This document shows, in pieces, positions 1 through 11,971 of a stretch of DNA of 64,000 bases. How positions within the stretch are numbered: position 1 is the stretch's first letter; each line of letters starts with the position of its first letter. The stretch is from Tretioscincus oriximinensis. Lineage: Eukaryota; Chordata; Lepidosauria; Squamata; Gymnophthalmidae. The position numbers and the translations under genes were made by a program. The notes beneath the pieces were generated by a model. The model did no database searches. It saw only the letters and a program-made list of their open reading frames with translations, and had not been told where the DNA came from. The stretch is from assembly GCA_022410635.1 (NCBI GenBank), contig JAJVDF010000221.1, positions 656,901 to 720,900 on the forward strand. Direction: 5' to 3'.

Positions 1-583
1 CCACAGCCCATCTAGTCCAGCATTCTGTCTCACACAGAGGCCCACCAGATGCACCTGGGCAGTATGAACAGAGGAAAGCAAAATATGCACCTGTTCATGA
101 CACCCTGCAAATGGTATTTCAGGAGTCCTGCCTGTTGCTCCATCCCGGAGGCAACATCCAGACATCCATCCTAGTACCCATTTATGACCTTCTGGGTGAA
201 AAAATACTTTCTTTTGTCTGTTCTCACTCTTCTGCCCATCAGTTTCAAGAAGTGCCCTCTGGTCCTAGTGTTGTGTGATAGAGAAAATATTATTTATCTA
301 GCCACCCTATCCATCCCATGCATAATTTTGTACACTTCAATCAGATCACCTCTCAAACATTGCCTTTTGAGGCTGAAGAGGCCCAGACGAGGTGCCCAGG
401 GAGGTGCTCCAGACCCTTGATCATTCTTATTGCCCTTTTCTGCAACTTCTCTAGTTCCANANTATCACTCTTGAGATGTGGTGACCAGACCCGAACACAG
501 TATTCCAAATGTGGCCTCACCACAGATCTATAAAGAGGCAAAACAACATTTGCTGACTTGTTTTCGGTTCCTTTCCACTATAG
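1..583 (-). mobile_element. CR1 LINE fragment, 3' UTR plus broken end of ORF2
   Basis: Minus-strand CR1 copy that runs off the left edge of the window. The 3' UTR part (1-180) matches the copies at 10169-10381 and 50405-50660 almost base for base. The translated part at 353-541 reads like the CR1 reverse-transcriptase C-terminal region (MPLYRSVVRPHLEYC, then LQKRAIRMIKGLEHLP). Compared with the copy at 50405-50895, about 100 bp is missing at the join near 184, which removes the end of ORF2 (WNLLPEE to the FMDTKG region). Two Ns fall in the coding part. Dead copy. Confidence 0.88.
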
Positions 584-2404
584 CTGAGTTTCCACTGCTG
601 CCTCAGACTGACCTAGTGGCCTCCGACAGCCATGGAGAGGAGCTTGACAAACCAAAGGGATGCTGAAGAGAAACTGAATCCTCTGCACACAGCCTAAATC
701 CTTTTCAGCAGGTGGGTTGCTGTGAAGTTAGGCATATATAGCTCAGTGAATCTTCAGTGTCATCTGAGTAGCTTGCGGAGAGGATTGAATTCCTGGATTG
801 TTTCAATAATAGTTTGCAAAAAAATAACAGTGGATAGAACTATCCAGCAGTTTACAGTCCCACATTATAGTAATGTATACTCATTGTATACCTACAGATC
901 GGCTTTTGCCATTACCTCTAGTTCTACTTACTATTCTTTATCCTGTTTTTTATCCCTTCCAAATGGGAAGTAGGTCCCTTTGACAAATACATCAACATAA
1001 ATGTGAACTACATAGTTATTGATAATTGTACTGCCAAAGGTGCAGGTGTGTTTGTGTGTGTGTGAGAGAGAGGGAGGNGGGGATTCTATGTTTTAAATAT
1101 TTTTAAGAGTACTTTATATTGTTTATCTTTTCACCATAAACAATAACCTTTACCTTTTTGTGAAGATATGGGGGCAGACAATATTGCACATATCCTATTA
1201 TTTTATGCCAACAAAAGTTCCAGAAGTAGTGGCCTTGTCATTTTTATGAGCAAGTATCCATTAAAGCATGGATCCGCATGATTTTTGCCCTGCAAATGGA
1301 TGGCGAGAAGCAATGGCGAGATCCAAAAAGATTCCACATTTCCCTTTTTCCTTCTGTAGGCAGCAACAATTCCAGTTAGAAAGCATCTCTGCCGTAGAAA
1401 TATCATGATGATTCTTCTCTGCTGTATTTCCTTCCCATTATTTAGTTTTGGTCAGTGTTTATTTATCCAATTCATATGCCTATAAGTTAATACAACAACC
1501 AGTGAATTTATCTGATAATTGTTCTTAAATTTAAATTGCATTTTTCCACACTACTCTGTTCCTTCTTCCAAAGAATCCCTCAGAGTTCAGCTTAACTAAA
1601 ATTGTGCCTTAAATAAACGAACAGATCGGAGCATCTCTGCAAAAGTCATTCAGATGGAGCTGAAAGTATGTACCACAGGCATGTGACAAAATGTTTCTTT
1701 CTACCCAAGACGTTAGGCCACAAATTTTATTTCCTGACACAGCAGAGTCTTGTTTCCTCTGTCTTTTTCTTTACTCTTCCTTGGCTTCATTAAAATGGGT
1801 GTGTATTTTTTTTTCCTTCTGGAGATTGATAGCACTGTAGCATGTGAATGGCGTCAACGTGCGTTCAAACCACAAATGTAATTCTGTCAGAGGCTGGTTC
1901 CTCAGGGTCTCAGGGCATAATTGGTTTTTATTCTGTACTTACTGTTCTGACTTTTTTCTTAAGGAATATCTTGGCTCCTAGAAAGGAAAGTGATTTAAAC
2001 CTGGAATGATTCCATTTCATATTCTTATTTTTATTCTTAGGGTTGTTATTTTAAAATATAGCAATCCTTAATATTTTGAGACCTTAAAATGTTTTACATT
2101 ACATTTTCATCTGAGCATTTCCTGTGTCCAGAAAGATATTTCTTCTGGGTACAGAGTATCCATATTTATTCACCATAGAAGGGGCGGGGGATATACGTTT
2201 AAAATAATTCCATTTTTGTCTTGTTCTATTGTCTGGGAGTAGCAATGTTGAGTAATGTTTATCCTCAGCTAGAGTGAGGTGACAGACTTGTTGAGAAATT
2301 AACAAACAATTTTATTTTTTTAAAAATGATGTTGCACAGTCAGGGCCGTATTTAGGCAAAATATAGATACCGGTAGTACTAAGAAGATGTTAATATTTTT
2401 TCTG
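584..2404. other. AT-rich stretch without recognised content
   Basis: No ORF above about 85 codons and no repeat I can name, apart from a short (GT)n-(GA)n run near 1045-1077. The minus ORFs at 1203-1406 and 2099-2305 show no family motif and are probably chance. Confidence 0.5.
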
Positions 2405-3745
2405 CATCTTCTCTAGTTCCACAATATCCTTTTTCAGATGTGGGGATCAGAATTGTACACTGAATTCCAAATAGGGCCTAGCCACAGATTTATAAAGAGG
2501 CAAAACAACACTTGCTGACTTGTTTTCGATTACCTTCCCTACGAATCCCAACACTGCTGCTGATGTACACTGGAACATCACCTTCATTGAACTGTCCACC
2601 AACACCCCAAGATCCTTTTCCTGCCCTGTCACAGAATCGGTTGGTTTTGCCCCAATGTGCATGGCTTTGCACTTGCTTAAGTTGAAGTGCATTTGCCACT
2701 TTGTTGCCCATTCACCCAATTTCAATAGCTTACTCTGGAGCTCCTTACAATCACTTTCAGTTTTCACTACCCTGAACAATTTAATGTCGTCAGTGAATTT
2801 GGCTATTTCCCTGTTTACCTCAGCATCCAGATTTATTGAAAAGCAGAGGTCCCAGTATAGACCCCTGGGGTACTCCACCTCTTACCTCTTTCCACTCAGA
2901 GTACTATCCATTTATTACTACCCTCTGTTTTCTATCTTTTAGCCAGTTTCCAATCCAGGATAAGGTCTGTCCTCTTATTCCATGACTGGAGAGCTTTTTT
3001 AGGAATCTTTGATGAGGGGCTTTATCAAAAGCCTTCTGAAAATCTAGATAGACAATATCAACCGGATCCCCTTTCGCCACATGTAAGGCATCATTGACCT
3101 TTGCAGAAACCATGCTGAGTTTCATTCAGCAATGCATGCTTCTTCATGTGTTTAGTAATTTTGCCCTTAATTATGGTTTCCAACACTTTACCTGGAACAG
3201 ATGTTAAACTGATGGGTTTATAATTTCCAGGGTCACCCCGCGATCCTTTTTGAAAGATTGGTCTAGGAAGCAATCAGTTAGCATGTCTAAGAATTTTATT
3301 TCTTTTTCATGAGTTGAACAAGAGTACATACATTTACATTCATTACATTACAATGTATGTAATTTGTTTTGAAAATTCAAAAAAATAATAACTTCAAAAA
3401 AAAAAATGAGTTGAACAAGAGTTTGCCGAATTGATGTGTGGATAATTGAAGTCTCCCATTATGACTATTCTTCCCTTTTTGGAAGCTTCAGTAACCTCAT
3501 GTTCCAAATGAGTGTTGTTTTCAGGTGTTTTGTTAGGAGGCTGGTAGCATACTCCCAATATTAGATTTTTTTCTGACCTGATAATGTCATCCATAGCGCT
3601 TCTGAAGATAGGTCTGTTTTACCTGGAAATTCCAATTCATAGCAATCTTTCTTTAAAGTACAAGGCTGCACCACCACCAAGTCGCCCTTTCCTATCTGTT
3701 CTGTATAGTTTGTAATCTGGGATAACTGTACAAAGGGTAAGCCAA
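2405..3745 (-). mobile_element. CR1 LINE, minus strand, internally deleted
   Basis: Read on the minus strand: endonuclease remnant (about 3745-3262), then reverse transcriptase (about 3262-2405). The EN part shows DRKGR-GGGAALYFKE, LILGVCYQPPNKTPENN and IVIMGDFNYP. The RT part shows GDPGNYKPISLTSVPGKVLETI, TQHGFCKGQ, DIVYLDFQKAFDKAPHQR and, in another frame, KFTDDIKLF in place of the usual FADD. EN passes into RT near 3262 without the long linker of intact CR1, so roughly 1 kb appears deleted there. The 3' UTR is absent, unusual for CR1, where the 5' end is normally lost. Several frameshifts; no function expected. Confidence 0.92.
3309..3421 (+). mobile_element. Short poly(A) retroinsertion with 16-bp target duplication
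   Basis: The 16-mer atgagttgaacaagag occurs at 3309-3324 and again at 3406-3421. Between the two copies lie about 81 bp (3325-3405) that end in a run of about ten A. The host is the EN part of the surrounding CR1, whose sequence resumes after the second copy. A long target duplication plus an A-tail is the standard mark of L1-machinery retroposition, here of a very short template in plus orientation. The template is unknown; it contains the near-palindrome tacat...atgta. Confidence 0.85.
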
Positions 3746-3756
3746 CTCTCCATTAA

Positions 3757-3965
3757 CCAGAAACAATTGTAATACTAATGAAACTCAGTTATAATGAATG
3801 CCAAGGGGTCAAGTGGATGTGTTTGTTATGATGAAATTCTGTTATAACAAAACCCATTGTAACCTATATTACCCCTATGGGCATTCTATGACTGGGAGTT
3901 TCAGATTTGTTCATTACACCGTGAATTTCATTATATCAGGGTTCGTTCTAACAGGGTTTCACCTG
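3757..3965. mobile_element. Old short TIR DNA transposon (candidate)
   Basis: The ends are degenerate inverted repeats. The left side has cagttataatgaatgcc and the complement of the right side has ctgatataatgaaattc, each inside a longer diverged pair rich in 'gttataa' and 'aacgaa' words. Such ends recall pogo/Tigger-like elements, but no target duplication is clear, so the class is only a suggestion. It abuts the SINE that starts at 3966. Confidence 0.45.
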
Positions 3966-4274
3966 TGCAGGCACGGATAGCTCAGTCACTTAGGAATTCA
4001 TCTCTCGCCTGGGAGATCGGGTTTCAAAGCCCTATGTGGGACATGGGGAGGAGTGAGCACCTTCCACTAGCCTGTAGCTCTAGCCAACCCAGCTATTCGA
4101 AAGCATGAATTGCAAGAAATTGCAACTGACTGCAAGTAGATACATGGGAACCACCATAGCCTGGTGGGAAAGATAGAATGGAAGCCTTCGGGCAAAATAT
4201 ATCCTTGTAAGCCGCTTTGTGTCCCTTTGAAAGGTGAGAAAAGCGGGGTATAAGAACCAAGTTCTTCTTCTTCT
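3966..4274 (+). mobile_element. tRNA-headed SINE, type 2
   Basis: Full-length copy. The head has an A-box-like ggatagctcagtcacttagg and a B-box-like gggtttcaaagcc about 40 bp later, as in an RNA polymerase III internal promoter. The body includes gcaagaaattgcaactgactg. The tail reads gccgctttgtgtcccttt, then gcggggtataagaacc, and ends in (TTC)n. Other copies are at 42638-42953, 44969-45280 (minus) and 57027-57344 (minus). Non-coding. Confidence 0.8.
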
Positions 4275-6909
4275 ATACGTAATAGGTGTAGCTAAAGAAA
4301 GAAAAAAGCATACTTTATGGTCACTGATACATTGATATCAATACATAACAGATATTTTTGGAATTTGATGTTCTGAGGGATAGAAGAAACACACTTATGG
4401 GAATTAAATGTGAAATGGATTGGAGAACTAGAGGAAAATGATACAATTGCAGGATAGAGAGATGAGAGAACAACTATAGCCATTTTATATTTGTGATTTG
4501 TTCATTTGTTCCAAAAGTTACTTCAACAAATCAACAAACCTCATCAAAGAGAATAGAAAAATGCCCCCAACCTGCATTTTGACTTAGATGACATAATACA
4601 GATTTAGATAATCTTTGGGACTTTTTTCTGCAAAGACAACCATTGCTATATACAGAGAGGATTTAAAACAGATAATGAAAATAGATTCAAAGCTTCATTT
4701 TTATCATTACACTATAACGAGGTTGGGACGGCAGTTTCTTTTTCCAGATAACTAATTAACTAGAGAGATGACACCAGAGAAAGAAATGTTAAAGTAGTTT
4801 TATGTTGATTTTTTTGGGAAACCAGACATCCCTATTACATCATTTTCTTATGTGCGCAAACTATATCAGTGTGCTCCAATTTAACACCAGGAAGCATCTG
4901 TGACCACCAATTAAGTAAAAGATGAATCACATTTGGAAGTTCATAGCCCTTCTTCAAGCCACACTGCCTCAGGATCTTGAATTACACAGAATGTCAAGGA
5001 CCTGTTTTTTAAAACTAATAATCTCTGTTATGAGATTGTTGACATCGGAATGGATTCTGATCGTTTGATTCGGTGCAGGAGAGGCAGTATCCTGTGCTTC
5101 TGACACTGTTCATTTTAAAGAGGCAAGCCAGAGATCAGTTTGAGCAAAATGCCTCTTGAAAGACATATTGTGTACACTGGCAAAAGTGTTTGAAACTGAA
5201 GTTAAGCCATCTTCAGTGTCCACCACTGTAGAATCCTCAACAATAATAATAAAGATCACTGAGCAATTGGTGAGCTTTCCTGAGCAGACATCATTTGATT
5301 ATCTGAGTGAGGTTGAGCTCCTTTGGCAGGTTTTACCTTTGATATTTATAGTTTTTCTCCTATGGCAATCATTTTGAGTAAAACCATGAGGAGAAGCATT
5401 TTAATCACAGAAAGAGCTATCTCATGAGGTTTAAATCTCTCAACAGCATAATTGCAAATTATGATGAGGTCTCTGGGGAACAGAACTATCAAAATCTCAA
5501 CTACACCCAACTACTGTGCATGCATGCCCTTTAGCATTTTGCTTTTGACCCATCCCTGAAGTGGTTGCTTTATTCCTGAGAAAACTTCTGTTTTTCTGTT
5601 GCTACCAATCTCCTGTACATCATTCTAGTCAAGGCTTGCTTAACTTTCCCCTGAAAATTTAAAAGTACTTCTGTTTATTTGTTGCAAATATTTTTGTAAT
5701 GTGAGTACTCCAAGTTGCTTGAAGTTACAATTATAATTCTCCACTAATACTCCTTCATTATTCTGCCTGTTACTAGACCTCTGTCTAGCTTCCTCAGAAC
5801 TGCCATTGTGCCCAGTTTTTGCCCACAGTTCCTAGTTTTGGACCTTCTCTAAGCATTTATCCTTTCTGAGATCTACGTATATCTAAATCACACATTAGAA
5901 CAAAATTTCTGACTATCAAAATACCCTAAACACTATCCAACCTTCTGTATTGGGTCCTAATCTCTGCCCTAATCCTCATTGGTTACTACTAATTCTCTAT
6001 TCTTTAACTCAGTTATGTTACCCATTCCCAACTGCAGAAAGTACTTCAATAGGATCCACTGCAAATGGTAACAAAAGCTACTGGCAGGTCAAAGGAGGAT
6101 CAATAGCAGTACATTTTCTCGGGATTTTTTCTGACATAGATCATCAGGAGAAGCACCACAGTAAATTCATTGTGTTTACTTAAAAGTCACTAGTGTATAA
6201 TAGAGTAGGTCTTTCCATCAAAACTTAATGACTCCAAGATTTTGAGAGGCTCCTCTACCAAAATGCTTTATAGAAAGAACTTGNAATAACTTTTTTAAAA
6301 AATGCCTTATTAATTGGGTATTATGGGAATTTTAGTCCACTACTTTCTCCAAACTACTTGCTTTCGAATTGCCATCATCCAAGAAGATGCTCCACTTGGA
6401 TTCTGTAGTCTATGAATTATAAAGTAAGGCTTCAATTGACAAATGAACATTTTGAAAAGAGTAAGAGTTAACAAAAATAATTATATATGTGCTGTATTTT
6501 TAAAACTGAAAAACCCAGTTGTATACCTTTTAAGAAAAGAAATGCAATTCCTGAGCAATCTTGCTATTCTGAAAATTGTATCATTTCCCATTATTCTTCA
6601 TTTGTTCAGGAATTTTACTTCTCTACTGATCTTTTATGGTGATTTTTACTCACACACCACACAATACCAATGTCAGAAGCTTAATAAATATATGTAACCT
6701 TTGATAATATTGCCACATGCTGGTCTAGGGACAGAAGTGCTGAAGAAGCTTAATACTGAATGTACTCCAGTTATTATAATTCGTATTTTTTCTCCTGCAC
6801 TACTTCTTTCTAGTTTATTCTTCATGGTATTTAGTTTTGCTATATCCTTTAAATGAGTTTTTCATTTCCCTGTAGACAGAATTACTGGTCACTTCACTAA
6901 AAACAATAA
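4275..6909. other. AT-rich stretch without recognised content
   Basis: About 2.6 kb with no repeat or gene I recognise. The longest open frames are 73-84 codons (5156-5377, 5950-6183, 6443-6697), without domain features. Possibly intron or intergenic sequence. Confidence 0.5.
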
Positions 6910-6973
6910 ATGATTCAGGAGCAAAACAACTTTCAAGTGCACTGGGAGCCCAAGGACAAGGAGGAGAAGAGGG

Positions 6974-7162
<189 letters not shown>

Positions 7163-7165
<3 letters not shown>

Positions 7166-7387
7166 TGACATTTATTTATAATGCCTTATTCACCAAAGGG
7201 CGACGTACAAAGTTTTTGTTACTTTCTCCACAACAGACACTTTGTGAAATAGGCAGGGCCGAGAGAGTTGTAAAGAAATATGACTGGCCCAAGATCACCC
7301 AGCTGGTTTCATGGAAGAGGGCAAAATCAAACTGGGAGATTATCAGATAAAAGTCCAACACTCTGGTCACTAAACCAAACTGGCTCT
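7163..7387 (-). mobile_element. tRNA-headed SINE, type 1
   Basis: On the minus strand the head reads agccagtttggtttagtg (A box), then ctcccagtttgattttgcc at the B-box position, then cagctgggtgatcttgggcc. The body has gtctgttgtggagaaagtaa, shared with the copies at 29166 and 49158. The 3' end passes into the microsatellite at 6976-7165. Confidence 0.8.
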
Positions 7388-8361
7388 AACTGATTATCTG
7401 TTACATGGTTTAGCAGAATAGCCTTCATGAAGTAAACACTACACTAAGTGTTTTTATTCCTTACCTTCGAGCCACCTAAGAAATATGTTGATTTCCAATA
7501 ACCTATGCCAGAAATGAATAGAAAGGAAAAAGCAAATCCAAACCAAGCACGGTTTCATTACCCTGCATTGCCACTAAAAATGATGGACAGCTTCAGTTAT
7601 ATGGATAACTGGACCAGTTTAAAAAATTGAAAAGCAGGTGTTCATATCATCATCTGATGAGGCTATGGTTATCAAGTGTTCTAGTAGCAAGGTTTGGCTA
7701 ACAGCACACAGCTTACCTGTGACAAACAGTTTTGTAAACAGACTACTTTTAAAAACAGGAAAGAGAATTTTACTGTTCAGCATGTTTACTCGTAATAATG
7801 AGGTCATTATCAGGTATAATAATAGATTGCATAAGCAGGCTACAAATAAGGGATCTGCAATATTATTTTAGAAGGAATATTACAGAAAGGGCAATTAGAA
7901 AAGAAAATAATTAAAGACAAACGCAGAGAGGGGAACAAGGTTAGCAATAAAATACATGGTTGGATTGTTCAGACATTCTGTTGAATAATTTACAGATGCA
8001 TTATATGGAAAACTGATATAAATATAAATTACCATATGTTAAGTATTAAAATAAAACATTGATAAGCCACTATCAGTAAAATTAGTTTGCGGATAGTTTG
8101 CACACACAATAAATCATTTTTCATCTAGATTTTGGCATTAACTTTATGTGGTAAATGAACATATAAGAGGCATATATGTTCATTTATTATGATTTTTGTC
8201 ATAAAGTAGTATAGTTTGGGGTAGATATTAAAAATATGGAGAAAATATTGAAAGAACTGTACTGAGTCTGATATTCTGTCTGTTCCAGGTAAATAAAAGT
8301 CAAATTATTGGGGAGAGTAAGAAATACATAATAATAATAATAATAAGAAGAAATACTCCAT
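7388..8361. other. AT-rich stretch without recognised content
   Basis: No recognised repeat except a short (TAA)n at about 8328-8345, just before the TIR element. Overlapping short ORFs on both strands near 7619-7871 lack any family motif. Confidence 0.5.
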
Positions 8362-8528
8362 TTGGGGGGGGGGTTGAAAACCCATTTTGGGGGTGCCTCC
8401 TGTTTTTTCTGAGGAAAGAAACTTCAAAAAATGTTTTTTTGAAAAAAAAATTCCTCAGAAAAAACTGGGAGGCCCCCCCAAAACCGGGTTTTCAACCCCC
8501 CCCCAAAAGGGGTCATCTGGTCAGCCTA
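8362..8528. mobile_element. Palindromic hAT-like MITE, short class, left end damaged
   Basis: Copy of the 'taggctgaccagat' TIR family. The right end is intact (ggtcatctggtcagccta); the left terminal repeat is lost and the element begins at the G run. The interior is a large inverted repeat around ggttgaaaaccc, ttttttctgagg and their complements, as at 47956-48136. Confidence 0.75.
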
Positions 8529-8654
8529 CTTACAGCCCAGACCATCATGTTAGGTTGCAAGGTGGCAAATTAATGGAAATTAGAAACATCATAAAAATAT
8601 CTGAAAAAATAAAGTTGTCTACTGTTTTGTAAACATATTTTTAGTTTAGACCAC

Positions 8655-8825
8655 ATTGCTAGATTTAATGGATTCAGACTAACTTGGCTATTTCTTCAAA
8701 AAGATACAAGATATTATCCAGCAAGGGGAGCATTTAGAATTTGAAGATTAACAAAAGAAAGGTAGGCACCATGAGCTTTCTTAAACAAGTCTACTTCTTC
8801 ATCTAACTTTCTGAACTAAGGCCCC
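8655..8825 (-). repeat. Dispersed repeat, 'ctgaagaagt' family
   Basis: On the minus strand this reads gatgaagaagtagacttg, then aagctcatggtgcctacc, then gaagaaatagcc. It is homologous to 19150-19310 and 34572-34735 on the plus strand. The class is unknown to me; no terminal repeats or target duplication found. Confidence 0.6.
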
Positions 8826-10168
8826 CTCCACAAAATGTGTTAAAACCTAATTGTGTTAAGTTCTGGAATAACTTGTTTGCGTGCCAAGCCACAGTTACTT
8901 TCCTCCTGTCACAAACAAATGCAAACACTCCTTTAAATCCATGTGGAGCAGAGAAACAAGTTACTAGGATGTAGAGCTGCTGCCTCTGCTTATCTTTGAC
9001 CACAGGGAGAAGTAGTTTCTGTAAGGTCACATCCCATAAAATCAGAGTTGTAACGTGATAGAAATAATGGCAAATAAATTGATCCAGGTAACAAATGCCT
9101 AGGATCANCTAGCAAAGGCACTGTTTGGCTGAGGGAATGGAACCGTGGATGCTTAACTTCATAAGGGATGTCCTGCTCTTTCAGCCTCTTTCTTTCTCAG
9201 AATAATGGAAGTGGTGATGGTGACATGATCACTGGGCTGCTGTTTCTGTAGGCGAATGGTGGTGTCAAGATAGGAGGGATGGTTGGGAGATTCCTGTTCA
9301 TCAGAGTCCTTATACACTCCACAGGCAGGTAAATGAGGAAGTTACCCAGATGACATCCCAAAATGAAGGGTGAACGACCAGATCCATCAGGAGGAAACAA
9401 CCGGATGCTGAATCTGCTCCTGAGCATCCGGACTTCCCCTCGCCGCCGCACACCTAGAACTGAGTAGCCAGTATGTAATCCTGAACATGCTCAGTCTGAG
9501 GCTAAGGAAGTGTATGAGATTCTCATACTGCNGCCACAAGATTTTGGCTTCCCCCCATTAACCATGGCACATGAAGGCTTAGAAGAGGAATACAGTCCAT
9601 TTTGCTAAGATGTCAGAAAATATCAGCAATCAGGAAATTGCTAATATTCATGCCTTTATTACTGATGTATGGCGAAGCCTAGCAAAAATGTCTATAATGG
9701 GTATGGCTAAAGAATGAAGATATTGGAACATCCTGGAAAAAACCAAGTAAGGAAATGTTTTAATGTATTTAAGGTTTTAATGTTTCTAGCATTATTAATG
9801 AACATGCATATGAGTTCATATGACTAGCTAATTGACACGGTGGTTGTGGTGAAAATGGTTGTGCCTGCCACACTGCTCCTGCCTTCCCACCCTCCTTCCT
9901 GGACAGGCCCAAGGTTAGACTTCGATTACTAGGGGCACCCAGAGGTTCAGGCTTGGGCCTGGTCCAGAAGTCCCCTGAACATTACCCTGGCAGACAGCAT
10001 AGCCACATCTACCAGAGAACCTCCCCCGCCCTATCCCATCCCCACACTTCTCAAAGATGAGGAGCAGCTCATCTTCTACGCCTGCCCCCCCCCCCAATCT
10101 GGGCACAAGAAAGCTTTCATCTCACAAACTGCAGTACCTAGAAATTCTGTGACAATGAACCTAAGATA
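8826..10168. other. Stretch without recognised content, part GC-richer
   Basis: 9830-10110 is richer in C and G than its surroundings, with a run of C near 10085-10095, but no terminal repeats, splice-bounded ORF or known family was found. The minus ORF at 9915-10106 has no recognisable domain. Confidence 0.45.
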
Positions 10169-10381
10169 GTTGTCTGGATGTAGCCTCCGGGATGGAGCAA
10201 CAGGCAGGACTTTTGAAATACCATTTGCAGGGAGTCACGAACAGGAGCAGCATATTTTGCTTTCCTCTGTTCGGACTGCCCAGGTGCATCTGGTGGGCCT
10301 TTGTGTGACACAGAATGCTGGACTCGATGGGCTGTGGCCTGATCCAGTATGGCTCTTCTTATGTTCTTATGTTCTTATGTT
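10169..10381 (+). mobile_element. CR1 LINE 3' end, heavily 5' truncated
   Basis: Only the CR1 3' UTR is present. It starts at gttgtctggatgtagcctcc, just downstream of where ORF2 would stop, and ends with repeats of the octamer ttatgttc typical of CR1. The open frame over it (82 codons) is a chance read-through of UTR. The copy at 24235-24442 is truncated at nearly the same point. Confidence 0.9.
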
Positions 10382-11630
10382 TGTACTGAGTGGATCTCTT
10401 GGGGAGGACCAAATGTGATGTTGCTACCAACTCAGTAGACATTGTGCGGGGGGATATGGTCTTAGCCTTATAATTTCAAAGTCTCCAATACTGCTATATA
10501 TGAATGAAATAGAAGGCCTTGGGAATGGAAACCAAACCAATGATCTAATTTAGTTCTTTTCTAAGCCTTGTAGAAAAAAGATAAGTTGGGTTATAATCGG
10601 AAGATCATTTATTCCTAGAATTATTTGGATGCAAATGTCTCTGATGCTCAGAACACATCCTATTAAATGTCTGCTTCCATAATGAGATCCAGCTGTCAGG
10701 TTTTCCACTGAAAGTTTGCCTGCAAGGTAACTCTCCACATGCTTTCTCCAAAGTATCGTATCACCATTCCCTAAGATGGGAAGGGGAGTTCCTTCATTTC
10801 AGTTATAATAATATAAGATGACATAGTCTTTGTTCTGGCAAGAAGTCAAAAAATAGTAGCAAAATAATTCTGCCATCTGTGTTTCATTCTCTGTAAAATC
10901 TTTACAGAGTTATCGGATCTTATGAAATCTCGTTCACTTCACTTGCTGATGATTTTTATGCTCAAGGTCTGATAATAAATATTTCAGAATCACAGAAATT
11001 GAGGGAAAAGAATGGCTGGGAGATTCGATACCTTTTTTTTCTGTGAACCTTCTTGAATAAGTAAATACCACTGTGAGCAATGATTATATTTCCAATTCTA
11101 TTTCTACGTTTCTGGGTTATTTCTACTAAATATCATATAAAATTTCACAAATATTCATAAGTAATTTTTTAATAAGTTCGGACTATTTTGAACCTGAAAC
11201 ACCCAATAAAACACAGAAATTTTCATTTTGAAGAGAATAATACAAAGAGGGTACAAAGTAAAGAGATGGCAGAAAGTGGGAGCAGAAGTCCTCTACTTTT
11301 AGTGCACTTTTCTGACTTAGCTATTTTGGTTGTGTTTATTTTGTTCATAATTTTGCTGATGTTATTCATATTTTTAGGAATTTTATTATGTTTATAAGTA
11401 ACAATGGTGCTGGTGGTGACAATAAGAGTGATGGAAGTACTTTTAATGTTGAATTACATTCTTCTTAACTTACCAGTTTGCCAATTGAATGGAACATAAT
11501 TATTTTAGCATGTTTCCTATAATTATGCCAGTATATAGGATTTCAAAATAGAAAATTGAGTTTTGCAGAGAAATGTTCAGGCAATCATTAATTAAAAAAA
11601 AACCACTCTGTCAAAGTTGTCGGGCTAAAT
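10382..11630. other. AT-rich stretch without recognised content
   Basis: No repeat family or gene recognised. The ORF at 11188-11397 ends in a hydrophobic stretch, but there is no supporting signal for a gene. Confidence 0.5.
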
Positions 11631-11633
11631 TAA

Positions 11634-11968
11634 GGCTGAGTGCACACAGCATTTTTCTACCTTGTTTGGAATGCTATGAAAAATACTCGAGCACATATGC
11701 TAAGCATTTTTCACCAGTTGACCCGCAATAAGCACTGTTTTTCCNGGAATAAACTATTGTTGGGATATTCAGATATCGTTCCGGAGGACCCTCGTATTCT
11801 CGCATGTGCATGCGTGTGCACTAATTAGGCATGAGATGTTAAGACAAGCGCGAATGCATGAGTTCAATGAACGATATTACGGAATTGGGGCATAGGTCAN
11901 GGAATNTACAGGTTTGGTGTGCACAGACACGCGATTGTTATATTCCAGATTATAGCTTTGTAGCAGCC
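11634..11968 (-). mobile_element. TIR element of about 335 bp, TAA target duplication
   Basis: The ends are inverted: ggctgagtgcacacagc on the left and the complement of tttgtagcagcc on the right. The trinucleotide taa flanks both sides (11631-11633 and 11969-11971). Read on the minus strand the whole element aligns with 52391-52741, with shared blocks ctggaatata, cgtgtctgtgcaca, cctgaatatccca and gaaaaatgctta. A 3-bp TWA duplication fits PIF/Harbinger, but the second copy does not confirm it. No transposase. Confidence 0.7.
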
Positions 11969-11971
11969 TAA

